From DATKRB01 sp036501425 (lineage in GTDB: Bacteria; Actinomycetota; Acidimicrobiia; Acidimicrobiales; RAAP-2), in the NCBI GenBank assembly GCA_036501425.1, contig DASYAI010000016.1, positions 36,057 through 100,056 on the forward strand: 64,000 nucleotides of DNA, read 5' to 3'. The notes below the pieces were generated by a model. That model saw only the letters and a program-made list of their open reading frames with translations, ran no database searches and was not told the origin of the DNA. Made by a program: the position numbers and the translations under genes. Below, one piece after another: positions 31,507 through 40,159 of the stretch (position 1 is the stretch's first letter; each line of letters opens with the position of its first letter).

Positions 31507-32315
31507 GCATCATCCACCGGCTGGACCACGTGATCGTGGCGGTGGCGGATCGCTCCCAGTGGCTGCCCGTGATCGAGCGGGTGCTGGGCCTCACCCCGGG
31601 TCGCATGCTCGAAGGCTCCGGCGCGGGCGCCGCCGCCTTCTCCAATGCCGAGTTCGCCATCGGCGACGGCTTTCTGGGCGTGGTCGAGCCGGCGGGCCCC
31701 GCCTCGCAGCTCCACCGCTTCCTCGAGCGCTCCGGGGACGGCTTCTACGCCATCAGCATCGACGTGGGCGACGTGGGAGCCGCCACCGCCGCCCTCGACG
31801 CCGCTGCCGTGGACCATCGGGGCCAACCCGGAGCGCTGGTGTGGGCGGGGCCCCGGCGCACCCACGGCGTGCTGTACCAGGTGATCGGGGGCATGCTGCT
31901 CGGAGCGGGTGCCAACCCCAACTATCTGGGGCTGGCGAGGTTCACCGTCGTCGTCGAGGACCTGGCGGAGGCCACCGCGACCTACCGGGCCGCCTTCGGG
32001 CTTCCGGACGGCCCGGCGGTGGTGGACGAACCTCGCTCGACCCGGGGGCGGCGGTTGCCCATTCCGGGGGCCGGACTCGACCAGCACGTGCTGCTGGTCC
32101 AGCCGACGGGCGCCGGACCGGTGGCCCGCCATCTCCTCGAGCGGGGCGAGGGCATCTGGTCCTTCGGGATCGCGGTCAGCGACCTGGCGGCCGAGATGGA
32201 GCGCCTCGAGGCACTCGACGTGGCGGTCGACGTCGATCCGGGCGTCCCGGGCCGGGCCACGATCGACCCCGGGGCACTGCGAGGGCTGCGGGTCGAGCTG
32301 CTCCAAGCGGGCTGA
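31503..32315 (+). CDS. VOC-family (glyoxalase/dioxygenase fold) protein
   Basis: 270 residues made of two vicinal-oxygen-chelate modules: RLDHVIVAVADRSQWLPVIERVLG at the start and YLGLARFTVVVEDLAEATATYRAAFG in the middle. Metal-ligand His or Glu candidates are in the first strand (His8) and in GLDQHVLLVQ. The enzymatic activity cannot be deduced. ATG overlaps the reductase stop by four bases, so the two work together, possibly on an aldehyde or ketone adduct. Confidence 0.82.
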   Translation: MSIIHRLDHVIVAVADRSQWLPVIERVLGLTPGRMLEGSGAGAAAFSNAEFAIGDGFLGVVEPAGPASQLHRFLERSGDGFYAISIDVGDVGAATAALDAAAVDHRGQPGALVWAGPRRTHGVLYQVIGGMLLGAGANPNYLGLARFTVVVEDLAEATATYRAAFGLPDGPAVVDEPRSTRGRRLPIPGAGLDQHVLLVQPTGAGPVARHLLERGEGIWSFGIAVSDLAAEMERLEALDVAVDVDPGVPGRATIDPGALRGLRVELLQAG

Positions 32316-32338
32316 GCGGCGCGGTGGCGCCGTCACGC

Positions 32339-32584
32339 TCAGCGGCCGACGGACACCAGGCTCAAGCGACGGCGGCGGAGCAGCCGGCGCCGTTCGCGCT
32401 CCGAACGTCCCCCCCAGACCCCGTGGTCGATCCGATTGGCCAGGGCGTACTCGAGGCACTGCTCGGCCACCGGGCACTCGGCGCAGATCCGCTGGGCCTC
32501 TTGCACCCCAAGGCCGTCGCTCGGGAAGAAGGTCGAGGGAGCCAGATCCCTGCAACTCCCGTCCGCCATCCAATCCGTGTTCAT
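32339..32584 (-). CDS. WhiB-family transcriptional regulator
   Basis: 81 residues. The four iron-sulfur cysteines are at GSCRDL, ICAECPVAEQC (CxxCxxxxxC), and the G-V/I-W-G-G turn is HGVWGGRSERERR. The basic C-terminus binds DNA or the sigma factor. The protein senses redox or nitric oxide through a [4Fe-4S] cluster. ATG 32584 follows AAGGGAG. That site is part of an inverted repeat (32592-32607) which may hide it in the mRNA. Transcribed on the minus strand; its stop faces the stop of the VOC gene. Confidence 0.93.
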   Translation of the reverse strand: MNTDWMADGSCRDLAPSTFFPSDGLGVQEAQRICAECPVAEQCLEYALANRIDHGVWGGRSERERRRLLRRRRLSLVSVGR

Positions 32585-32591
32585 AGTCGCG

Positions 32592-32607
32592 CTCCCTTTC
32601 AAGGGAG
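32592..32607 (-). promoter_or_regulatory. Inverted repeat covering the whiB ribosome-binding site
   Basis: On the mRNA sense strand CTCCCTT-GA-AAGGGAG. The right arm is the Shine-Dalgarno itself, seven bases before the ATG. With a four-base loop a six-base-pair stem would sequester it, suggesting translation control. The heptamer recurs in the terminator-like hairpin just upstream. Confidence 0.5.
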
Positions 32608-32657
32608 ATCTAACTACGTCCGCCTTTCGCACTCCATCTATTTTCCGTAAGAACTAC

Positions 32658-32691
32658 CTCTCTCCCTTGGGCCGGAGCGCAAGGGAGAGAG
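32658..32691 (-). terminator. Strong hairpin between the LLM oxidoreductase and whiB
   Basis: Perfect 12-base arms CTCTCTCCCTTG (32658-32669) and CAAGGGAGAGAG (32680-32691) with a ten-base loop, 11 bases after the LLM stop at 32703 on the minus strand. Followed by GGTAGTTCTTACGG, only weakly T-rich. Position fits the terminator of the LLM gene. It carries the same CTCCCTT/AAGGGAG pair as the whiB leader. Confidence 0.7.
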
Positions 32692-32702
32692 GGCCCTGGT
32701 CG

Positions 32703-33704
32703 CTAGGCCGCCGGGGCGACGGGGTTCCAGGCGGCAGCGACCAGTTCGAAGGAGCGCCGTCGATCATCGGCGCCGAACACCCGGGTGCTCAGCATCAGCT
32801 CGTCGGCCCCGGTGCGCACCTGCAGCTGCTCGAGACCCGCAATGACTATTGCCGGATCGCCCACCAGGTGCGACGAGGACATCGAGTCGGCGATCTCGGC
32901 TTCGGCCGGGGTGAACTCGTACGCAGCTGCCTCCTCGGGACTGGGCAAGGGACCGGCGCGATTGGTGCGCAGCCGGAGGGTGGCCAGCCGAGAAGGCCCG
33001 GCGATCCAGCGGGCCTGCTGCTCGCCCGGGGCGCAGATCACGCTGGCGGCCACCATCAGGCGCGGCCGGTCGAGGAACGCCGAGGGCTGGAACGTGTCCC
33101 GGTAGCGGGCCACCGCCGGGTCGAGGAACTGCGGGCTGAAGTGGTAGGCGAACGCGAAGGACAAGCCGAGCATCGCCGCCAGGCTGGCGCTGAACACGCT
33201 GGATCCGAGCAGCCAGACCTCGGGAAGGTAGCCCTCGCCGGGGATGGCCTTGGGATGGTCGCGGGCCCCGAGGAAGTAGCCCAGAAGCTCCACCACGTCG
33301 TCGGGGAAGCTGTCGGCGCCGACGTCGGCCGATCGCCGCAGCGCCCGGGCGGTCAGCTGATCGGTCCCCGGGGCCCGACCGATGCCCAGGTCGATCCGGC
33401 CCGGGTGGAGGGCCTCGAGGGTGCCGAACTGTTCGGCGATCACCAGCGGGACGTGGTTGGGCAGCATGACCCCGCCCGAGCCGACCCGCAGGGTGGTGGT
33501 GGCGGCCGCCAGATGGGCGATGAGCACCGCCGGCGCCGAGCTGGCCACGGCGGCCATGCCGTGGTGCTCGGCCACCCACAGCCTTCGGAACCCCAGGGCC
33601 TCGACCGTCCGGGCCAGCTCGGTCGTCTCTTGCAGGGCCTGGGCGGGTGAGGACCCGGCGCCCACCGTGGCGAGCTCGAGCACCGACAGGGGGACACGCT
33701 CCAT
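32703..33704 (-). CDS. LLM-class flavin-dependent oxidoreductase (luciferase-like)
   Basis: 333 residues. Features of the bacterial-luciferase-like family with the MsnO8 pattern: MERVPLSVLELATVGAGSSP, FRRLWVAEHHGMAAVASSAPAVLIAHLAAATTTLRVGSGGVMLPNH, PGRIDLGIGRAPGTD and LGSSVFSASLAAMLGLSFAFAYHF. It uses FMNH2 or F420H2 on an organic substrate. ATG 33704 is chosen from the family N-terminus; the far longer open frame upstream is antisense to the M20 gene. A hairpin follows its stop. Confidence 0.88.
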   Translation of the reverse strand: MERVPLSVLELATVGAGSSPAQALQETTELARTVEALGFRRLWVAEHHGMAAVASSAPAVLIAHLAAATTTLRVGSGGVMLPNHVPLVIAEQFGTLEALHPGRIDLGIGRAPGTDQLTARALRRSADVGADSFPDDVVELLGYFLGARDHPKAIPGEGYLPEVWLLGSSVFSASLAAMLGLSFAFAYHFSPQFLDPAVARYRDTFQPSAFLDRPRLMVAASVICAPGEQQARWIAGPSRLATLRLRTNRAGPLPSPEEAAAYEFTPAEAEIADSMSSSHLVGDPAIVIAGLEQLQVRTGADELMLSTRVFGADDRRRSFELVAAAWNPVAPAA

Positions 33705-33772
33705 AGGCGGTGCAACGCCCGATCGACGGCCAGCCTTCCCCGCCCCCCGCCGGGCGAGGCTACCGTCGGCAG

Positions 33773-35236
33773 ATGAGCGTGCCCGAGGTGCCCGGGGGAC
33801 TGGACGGACTGCTCGCGTGGGTGGCGAGCACCTGGGAGCGCGAGGTCCTACCGGCCCTGGGCGACTACACCCGGGTGCGCTGCCTCTCGCCGGCGTTCGA
33901 CCCCGGTTGGCGGGAGAGCGGCGAGCTCCACCGGGCCGCCCGGCTGCTCGAGAGCTGGAGCGGGACCCGGCCCGTTGCCGGGCTCCGGCCCCAGGTGCTC
34001 GAGATCGGAGGTCGGACTCCGGTGCTGCTCGTCGAGGCACCCGGCAGCCGCCCCGGCAGCGTCCTCGTCTACGGGCACCTCGACAAGCAACCCCCGCAGG
34101 GCCAGTGGCGCAGCGGCCTGGGCCCTTACGAGCCGGTCCGCGAGGACGAGCGGCTCTACGGCCGGGGGACGGCCGACGACGGCTACGCCCTGTTCGCCGC
34201 GCTCGTCGCGCTGGAGGCCTTGGACAGCCGAGGGCTGCCCCGTCCCGACGTGCGGGTGCTGGTCGAGGCGAGCGAGGAGAGCGGCAGCCCCGATCTCGAT
34301 GCCTACCTCGACCAGCTGGCGCCCCGGCTCGGGCAGCCCGACCTGGTGGTCTGCCTCGATTCGGGGTGCCTGACCTACGACCGGCTCTGGCGGACCACCT
34401 CGCTCCGGGGCAACCTCGTCGCCACGTTGCGGGTCGACGTGCTGGACGAGGGGGTCCACAGCGGGCTCGCCGGTGGGGTCGTACCCTCGTCGTTCCGGCT
34501 GCTGCGGCGGCTGTTGTCACGGATCGAGGACGAGCGCACCGGGGCCATCTTGCTCCCCGAGCTGCAGGTCGCCGTGCCCGAGGTCCACCGGGCGAGCCTG
34601 AGCGCGATCGCCGAGGAGTTCGGTCACGACGCCGCCGGCGGCCTGCCCACGGTCCCCGGGCTCCGGCTGGCCGGATCGAGCGCCGCCGACCGCCTGGTCG
34701 CCCGGGCGTGGGCGCCGGCCCTCGCCGTGACCGGTATGGACGGGATCCCCGCCGTGCGCGACGGGGGGAACGTCCTGCGTCCGTTCACCGCCGCCCGCAT
34801 CTCGCTGCGGCTCGCCCCGACCTGTGACGCCGCCGCCGCCGCCGAAGCCCTGCGGCGCACGCTCGAAGCCGATCCCCCCGACGGTGCCCGGGTGGCGGTG
34901 AGCGTCGACACGCCGGCCTCGGGCTGGCTCGCCCCCGATCCCGAGCCCTGGCTGGACGCGGCGCTCTCTGCCGCCTCGGAGGCCGCGTTCGGGCGCCCCC
35001 CGTCGGCCTACGGCGAGGGTGGGACCATCCCCTTCCTGGCGACCCTGGGCGCCCGGTTCCCCGGCACCCAGCTGGTGGCCACCGGGGTGCTCGGGCCGCA
35101 CTCCAACGCCCACGGCCCCAACGAGTTCCTGCACCTCCCGATGGCCCACGGCGTCACCACCGCGCTGGCCCACCTGATCGAGGCGGCGGGCCGGGCCTCG
35201 CCCTTGCCTTCACCCTCACCCTCACCCTCAGGGTGA
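33773..35236 (+). CDS. M20-family metallopeptidase (dipeptidase-like)
   Basis: 487 residues. Metal site residues are visible: VLVYGHLDKQPPQG (His and Asp), YGRGTADDGYALFAALVALEAL (bridging Asp), VLVEASEESGSPDLDAYL (Glu-Glu) and a C-terminal GPHSNAHGPNEFL (His). The VHSGLAGGVVPSS segment belongs to the lid domain. It hydrolyses dipeptides or N-acyl amino acids. ATG 33773 follows TACCGT (33761-33766), six bases upstream: leaderless. The C-terminus is a PSPSPSPSG tail from a tcaccc repeat. Its 3' end overlaps the convergent channel gene by nine bases. Confidence 0.9.
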   Translation: MSVPEVPGGLDGLLAWVASTWEREVLPALGDYTRVRCLSPAFDPGWRESGELHRAARLLESWSGTRPVAGLRPQVLEIGGRTPVLLVEAPGSRPGSVLVYGHLDKQPPQGQWRSGLGPYEPVREDERLYGRGTADDGYALFAALVALEALDSRGLPRPDVRVLVEASEESGSPDLDAYLDQLAPRLGQPDLVVCLDSGCLTYDRLWRTTSLRGNLVATLRVDVLDEGVHSGLAGGVVPSSFRLLRRLLSRIEDERTGAILLPELQVAVPEVHRASLSAIAEEFGHDAAGGLPTVPGLRLAGSSAADRLVARAWAPALAVTGMDGIPAVRDGGNVLRPFTAARISLRLAPTCDAAAAAEALRRTLEADPPDGARVAVSVDTPASGWLAPDPEPWLDAALSAASEAAFGRPPSAYGEGGTIPFLATLGARFPGTQLVATGVLGPHSNAHGPNEFLHLPMAHGVTTALAHLIEAAGRASPLPSPSPSPSG

Positions 35237-37078
35237 CGGTGCCGGATCGGCGAGCGAGGGCCGGACCGGGCCCCCGGCGCGAGGGTCAACCGGCTGGTCC
35301 CGGCGCAGGACCCGGAGCAGCTCCTCGTAGGGGCCGAGGAGGTAGGCCTGGTCACCGGGGGCGAACCGGGTACCTCGCCGCGGCGGGTGCTCGAGCGCAC
35401 CTTCCCCTCCGCCCCGTCGCAGCGCGATGACCCGGGTCCGGGCGGAGAGATCCTGCATGGCGAGCCCCTCGAGGCCCCCGCCTTCGGCCACCGCCAGCCG
35501 GGCGACCAGGAAGGGCTGCTGCTCGACGTAGAACGTGCCGAGGACGTCGAGCCCCAGCGCGGCGCCGACGAACCAGGGCGCGGCGAGGGCCGACGTGGAG
35601 CGGACGTGGCGGAACCCGAAGCTCGACTCCATCATGCGGCCCAGGTTGCGGTCGAACACCCTGATCACCACCGGCACCGTGTCCCAACGCTCCCCGAGCG
35701 ACTCGCGCACGGCCAGCCCGGTCTCGATGTTCGTCAGGTCGTCACTGGTCAAGATGGCCACGGCGGAGGCGTCGGGCAGGTTGACGGTGTCGTGGGTCTG
35801 CCCTTGGGTGGCGTCGGCGATCACGACGGGGACGCCCAGCGCCCGGGCACGGTCGAGATAGCGGTTCGACCCGTCGCGTTCGACGACCACCACGCGCCGG
35901 CCCTCACCGAGGAGCCCCTCGACCACCGCGATCCCGACCGAACCGAGGCCGATCACCACGACGTGCCCGCGCATGCCCGGCACCCGACGCCGCCCCAGCG
36001 ACTGCTCGATGCGCCGGCTCACCAGCAGGTTGGTGAAGAGGGCGAACGAGGTGGTGACGAGCACCACGCCGACGACGATCATCAGGGTGCCGAACAGCTC
36101 CAGCCAGGCCGGCTGGGCGCCGAACGAGTAGTCGCCGTAGCCGACCGTGGCGATGGTGACCACCGTGAAGTACGCCGCGCCCAGCCAGCCCAGGGTGGCC
36201 CCGTGGCCCCCCGACGGGTGGTAGTTGAACCGCAGGACCAGGACGGCGGTGACCACCAGGACGCCGAGTGCCCCGAGGGCGAAGACCAGACCCCGGTCGC
36301 TGCCCCGGATCGCGGCGCGCAACCGGCGCCGGGCGCGGGCTACCCGGGCGAGCTCGTCGGGGGCGGCGTGCCCCCCCGGCGGCGTGCTGGCGATGTCGGC
36401 CCGCTCGAGATCCTCGGGCGTGCCCAGCACGGCCACCTGGTCGCCCGGCGCGATCGGATGGTCGCGCCCCGGGCAGACCGCCATCGCCGAACCGTCGGCG
36501 GGCACGACCGCGACCGGGGCCAGCGGGCCGAACCGCCCCCGGAAGGTGCCGTGGGGGCCCAGGGCGGTGCCCACGGTCGGCCCGACCTCCACCTCGACCA
36601 CCGAGAAGGGCACGCCGTCGAGGTCGAGCGGGTGCGACGAGCTCCCGAGGCAGGCCTCGACGAACGACGGTGCCGCCAGCTGGGCGACGTCGAGGACGCC
36701 CCGGGCGCCCGTGACCCGGCGCAGGGCCTGCCCGACGGACGGGTTGGCGAGCTGCGCCACCACCCGTACGTCGGGTCGCAACTCCCGGGCCCGCAACGCC
36801 GTCTCCAACGTGTGCAGGTCGCTCGACGACGTGCACACCACGGCCACGGCGCCGGAGAGCCCGGCCTCGAAGAGGCCGTCGCCGAGCCGCGCGTCGCCGA
36901 CGACGTGGGGAACCCCCCAGCTCGCGACCAGGCGCACCCGGCGAGGGTCTGGCTCGTCGTCGACCACCACGACCGGCACCCCCGCCAGGTGGAGCTGCTC
37001 AACGGTGCGGAAGCCGACCCCGGCCAGCCCGCAGACGATGACGTGCCCACGGAGCTCGCTCGGATCGACGGCCGACAC
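35228..37078 (-). CDS. Potassium channel with RCK domains on both sides of a two-helix pore
   Basis: 616 residues. Order: RCK/TrkA-N domain (HVIVCGLAGVGFRTVEQL, residues about 12-140), TrkA-C-like domain (about 150-230), two membrane helices with the selectivity filter TIATVGYGDY (Tyr314), then a second RCK (HVVVIGLGSVGIAVVEGL, about 372-500) and a final TrkA-C domain. Known bacterial channels usually carry only the C-terminal RCK pair, so the extra N-terminal RCK is notable; it lets one subunit hold two nucleotide or ion sensors. GTG 37078 gives a short lead into the first strand. It likely conducts K+ under ligand control. Confidence 0.88.
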   Translation of the reverse strand: MSAVDPSELRGHVIVCGLAGVGFRTVEQLHLAGVPVVVVDDEPDPRRVRLVASWGVPHVVGDARLGDGLFEAGLSGAVAVVCTSSSDLHTLETALRARELRPDVRVVAQLANPSVGQALRRVTGARGVLDVAQLAAPSFVEACLGSSSHPLDLDGVPFSVVEVEVGPTVGTALGPHGTFRGRFGPLAPVAVVPADGSAMAVCPGRDHPIAPGDQVAVLGTPEDLERADIASTPPGGHAAPDELARVARARRRLRAAIRGSDRGLVFALGALGVLVVTAVLVLRFNYHPSGGHGATLGWLGAAYFTVVTIATVGYGDYSFGAQPAWLELFGTLMIVVGVVLVTTSFALFTNLLVSRRIEQSLGRRRVPGMRGHVVVIGLGSVGIAVVEGLLGEGRRVVVVERDGSNRYLDRARALGVPVVIADATQGQTHDTVNLPDASAVAILTSDDLTNIETGLAVRESLGERWDTVPVVIRVFDRNLGRMMESSFGFRHVRSTSALAAPWFVGAALGLDVLGTFYVEQQPFLVARLAVAEGGGLEGLAMQDLSARTRVIALRRGGGEGALEHPPRRGTRFAPGDQAYLLGPYEELLRVLRRDQPVDPRAGGPVRPSLADPAPSP

Positions 37079-37217
37079 CCCGACATGGTGACCATCTCAC
37101 CCGGACGCTGGGTTGCCGCCCCGTGAATTCTCGGCCAGGCTCCCCCCTGACGACACTGCTCTGGGCGGCGCCCTCCGGGCGTCCCGCTTGCGAGGACAGC
37201 GCGACATTGGAGGAATC

Positions 37218-37937
37218 GTGACCGACACCACCACCCTCACCCTGCCGACGGCCGACGGGCCGATGCCCACCTACCAGGCCCGTCCCGGCGGGACGCCCAA
37301 GGGCGGGGTGATCGTGGTGCAAGAGGCGTTCGGGGTCAATGGCCACATCGAGGACGTCACCCGCCGGTTCGCCGACGCCGGCTGGCACGCCCTGGCCCCG
37401 GCGTTCTTCCACCGCCAGGGCTCGCCGGTCGTCGCCTACGACGACGTGCCGGCGGTCATGCCCATCATGGGCCAGCTGAGCGCCGAGGGCCTCGCCGCGG
37501 ACCTGACGGCGGCGGTCGACCAGCTCGGCTCGGCCGGTATCGTCCCCCGCAACGTCGGGGTGGTCGGGTTCTGCATGGGAGGCACGGTCGCGTTCTTCGC
37601 CGCCGCCCTTCAACCCCTGGGCGCCGCGGTCACCTTCTACGGCGGCGGCATCGCGCAGGGCCGGTTCGGCATCCCGCCCTTCGACGAGCTGGCGCCCAAG
37701 CTCCAGACGCCGTGGCTGGGCCTCTTCGGCGACCTCGACCGCGGCATCCCCGTCGAGGAGGTCGAGACCCTGCGGGCGGCCACCGACCGCCTCGAGGTCG
37801 AGACGGCCGTGGTGCGCTACGCCGACGCCGACCACGGGTTCCACTGCGACGAGCGGCCGGCGGTGTTCAACCCGCAGGCAGCCGCCGATGGCTGGGCTCG
37901 CACGCTCCAATGGTTCGACCGTCACGCGGCGCGCTGA
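37218..37937 (+). CDS. Dienelactone hydrolase family protein
   Basis: 239 residues of the alpha/beta-hydrolase DLH group. Nucleophile Cys in VGFCMGGTVAFF, Asp in GLFGDLDRGIP and His in ADADHGFHCDERP form the triad. GVIVVQEAFGVNGHIEDVTRRFADAGW is the usual N-terminal strand-helix with the Glu that modulates the Cys. It opens lactone or ester rings in the cytoplasm. GTG 37218 follows GGAGGA. A second, divergent family member is at 46387-47163. It converges with the flavin disulfide reductase gene. Confidence 0.9.
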   Translation: MTDTTTLTLPTADGPMPTYQARPGGTPKGGVIVVQEAFGVNGHIEDVTRRFADAGWHALAPAFFHRQGSPVVAYDDVPAVMPIMGQLSAEGLAADLTAAVDQLGSAGIVPRNVGVVGFCMGGTVAFFAAALQPLGAAVTFYGGGIAQGRFGIPPFDELAPKLQTPWLGLFGDLDRGIPVEEVETLRAATDRLEVETAVVRYADADHGFHCDERPAVFNPQAAADGWARTLQWFDRHAAR

Positions 37938-37962
37938 GCGATCGGCCCCCGCGCCACGGCGT

Positions 37963-39348
37963 TCAGCTCAACTGGTCGAGCGCCGCCCCGATCGCCCGAT
38001 GGAAGGTCGGGTAGGCGAGGATCATGGAGCGGAGCCGGTCCAGCGGTACCTCGGCGTGCACGGCCAACGCCAGCAGCCCGAGCACCTCGCCGCCGCTCGG
38101 GCCGGCCGCCGTCGCCCCGACCAGTACCCGTCGGTCGGTGTCGGCTACCAGCTTGACGAACCCGTCGTTGCCCACCTTGTGGATCCATCCACGGGTCGAA
38201 TCGGCGAGCGGCGAAAACGCCGTCCGCACAGCGCGCCCCTCGGCTCTCGCCGCGGCTTCGGTCAACCCGGCCGAGCCGATCTCGGGGTCGGTGAACGTGA
38301 CCCGGGGAAGCGCCCGATAGTCGGCGCCGGGGGGATTCTGCCCGAGGATGTCGGCGGCGGCGATGGCCGCCTGGTACATCGAGACGTGGGTGAAGGCGCC
38401 CACGCCGGTCACGTCCCCGATCGCCCAGAGCCCGGGCCCGGCCCGCATCGTGGGGTCGACGACGACGGCGCGCCCCGTCTCGTCGATGCCCACGCTGGCC
38501 AGCCCCAGGGCGGCGAGATCGGCCCGGCGCCCGGCGGCGACCAGCAGGCGCTCGGCCACCACGTCGTCTGCCCCTTCGAGCCGGATCCGCACGCCTTGCG
38601 AGTCGCGCTCGACCGAGCCGACCTGGGCCGAGGTGCGGACGGCGACCCCCTCGGCGTCGAGCACCGAGCCGATCAGCGACGACGACTCGGGCTCCTCCAT
38701 CGCCAGCAGGCGATCGGCGACCTCCACGACGGTGACCGACGATCCGAAGCGGGCGAAGACCTGACCCAGCTCGAGCCCGATCGCCCCACCGCCGAGCACG
38801 GCAAGGGAGGCTGGAACCCGCTCGGTCTCGATCGCCTCGCGGTTGGTCCAGTAGGGCACCTCGGCCAGGCCCGGGACGGGGGGCGCCCACGACTTGGTCC
38901 CCGGGTTGAGCACTACCGCCCGGCGGGCCCGTAGGCGACGCTCCCCCACGACCACCATCCCGGGGCCGTCCAGCCGCCCCCAGCCCCGCACCAGAGTCGC
39001 CCCCTTGGACTCGAGCCGCCGGGCGGCCGCGACGTCGTTCCAGTCGTCGGTGGCCTCGTCGCGGATCCGTCGGGCCACCGGTGCCCAGTCGGGCTCGACG
39101 GTCGACCGGCCGGCCATCCCGTCGATCCGCCGACCTTCCGCCAGCAGGTTGGCGGCACGGATCATCATCTTCGAGGGCACGCATCCCCAGTAGGGGCATT
39201 CCCCCCCGACGAGCCGCCCCTCGACGCCTGCGACCGCCAACCCGGCCTGGGCCAGCCGGCCCGCCAGCTCCTCGCCGCCCGGACCCAGCCCGACGACGAC
39301 CACGTCGAACGTCTCGTCGCTCCCGTGGTGCGCCGCCGAGGCGCTCAT
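37963..39348 (-). CDS. FAD-dependent pyridine nucleotide-disulfide oxidoreductase (class I)
   Basis: 461 residues, like dihydrolipoyl dehydrogenase and mercuric reductase. FAD site FDVVVVGLGPGGEELAGRLA, redox pair in GGECPYWGCVPSKMMIRAAN (CxxxxC), NAD site SLAVLGGGAIGLELGQVFARFG, FAD-binding GLWAIGDVTGVGAFTHVSMYQ and C-terminal AYPTFHRAIGAAL with the His that acts as base. The CPYWGC variant instead of CxNxGC is seen in a subgroup of uncertain substrate. ATG 39348 overlaps the doxX-like stop by four bases, so both belong to one operon. Confidence 0.9.
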   Translation of the reverse strand: MSASAAHHGSDETFDVVVVGLGPGGEELAGRLAQAGLAVAGVEGRLVGGECPYWGCVPSKMMIRAANLLAEGRRIDGMAGRSTVEPDWAPVARRIRDEATDDWNDVAAARRLESKGATLVRGWGRLDGPGMVVVGERRLRARRAVVLNPGTKSWAPPVPGLAEVPYWTNREAIETERVPASLAVLGGGAIGLELGQVFARFGSSVTVVEVADRLLAMEEPESSSLIGSVLDAEGVAVRTSAQVGSVERDSQGVRIRLEGADDVVAERLLVAAGRRADLAALGLASVGIDETGRAVVVDPTMRAGPGLWAIGDVTGVGAFTHVSMYQAAIAAADILGQNPPGADYRALPRVTFTDPEIGSAGLTEAAARAEGRAVRTAFSPLADSTRGWIHKVGNDGFVKLVADTDRRVLVGATAAGPSGGEVLGLLALAVHAEVPLDRLRSMILAYPTFHRAIGAALDQLS

Positions 39349-39932
39349 CCCGCGTCGCTGGCCGCGCCGGCGGCCCCTTCGGGCTCCTCGGCCCCTTCCG
39401 CGCCGTCGGATCCCTCGTCCTCGTCGCGAGCCGGCCGGCCCGGCCGGTAGGAGGTGGCGAGCAGCACCGCGCTGTTGACCACGCCGAATGCCGCGGCGAG
39501 CAGGGCCACCTTCAGCCCGGTCCGAGGCTTGCGCCCGAGGAGCCGGTCGACGGACCACCGGCCGCTGCCGAGCGCCGCCAGGGCTGTCGCCGCCGCAGCC
39601 ACGATCGCCGTGTACTCCCAGCCTCCCTTGAAGACGAAGAAGCCCTTCCCCTTGTGGTCGGTGCGCGCCGCGGTCGCCATCAGCCCGACCACGGCCGCGC
39701 TCGGCAACGGATCCAGCGCTCCGAGCGTGACGAGCGCGCCGGCCCCGAGCTCGGTGCCGGCGGCGACGCGGGCATGGAGCCAGCCCGGACGCAGCCCCAG
39801 CGCCTCGAACCATTTGGTGGTGCCCTCCAGCCCGCCCGACCCGAACACCTTGTTCGATCCGTGGGCCACCAGCATCGGCCCGATGGCCAGCCGGAGCGCC
39901 AGCGCTGCCACGTCACGGTCACGGTCGCTCAT
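39345..39932 (-). CDS. DoxX-family membrane protein
   Basis: 195 residues. DoxX signature: VAALALRLAIGPMLVAHGSNKVFGSGGLEGTTKWFEALGL, followed by three to four membrane helices and a Glu/Asp-rich cytoplasmic tail. DoxX proteins associate with oxidoreductases; in mycobacteria a DoxX protein works with superoxide dismutase and a thiosulfate sulfurtransferase in thiol oxidation. Here it is translationally coupled to a disulfide reductase, which supports a thiol-redox role. ATG 39932 has AGAGGG eight bases upstream; the TTG at 39935 is less likely. Confidence 0.85.
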   Translation of the reverse strand: MSDRDRDVAALALRLAIGPMLVAHGSNKVFGSGGLEGTTKWFEALGLRPGWLHARVAAGTELGAGALVTLGALDPLPSAAVVGLMATAARTDHKGKGFFVFKGGWEYTAIVAAAATALAALGSGRWSVDRLLGRKPRTGLKVALLAAAFGVVNSAVLLATSYRPGRPARDEDEGSDGAEGAEEPEGAAGAASDAG

Positions 39933-40006
39933 CAAAGGTCCCTCTCGTCGTCTCGCCCAGCGAAGGGTCTCGCACCACCCCTCGGTGGCACTGCTCGGTC
40001 CCTATG

Positions 40007-40106
40007 GTCTAGCCGATGACCCAGCGCGACCGTCTAGCCGATGACCCAGCGCGACCGTCGAGCCGATGAGCCAGCGTGCGGGTTCAACCGCTGACCGAGC
40101 GCGACG
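40007..40106. repeat. 25-base tandem repeat, four copies in progressive decay
   Basis: Unit gtctagccgatgacccagcg plus cgacc. Copies 1 and 2 (40007-40031, 40032-40056) are identical; copy 3 (40057-40081) has about three changes; copy 4 (40082-40106) has more. It lies between the spherulin-4 gene stop and the DoxX promoter, in a region without genes. Confidence 0.85.
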
Positions 40107-40159
40107 GCCCCAGGGCCGTGGAGGCCGGCTCGCCGGCGACAGGGGATGCCCGGCGGCGG

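Noticed and set aside
40007..40106. Tandem array considered as CRISPR
   Set aside because: Copies are head-to-tail with no spacers, and no cas gene is near.
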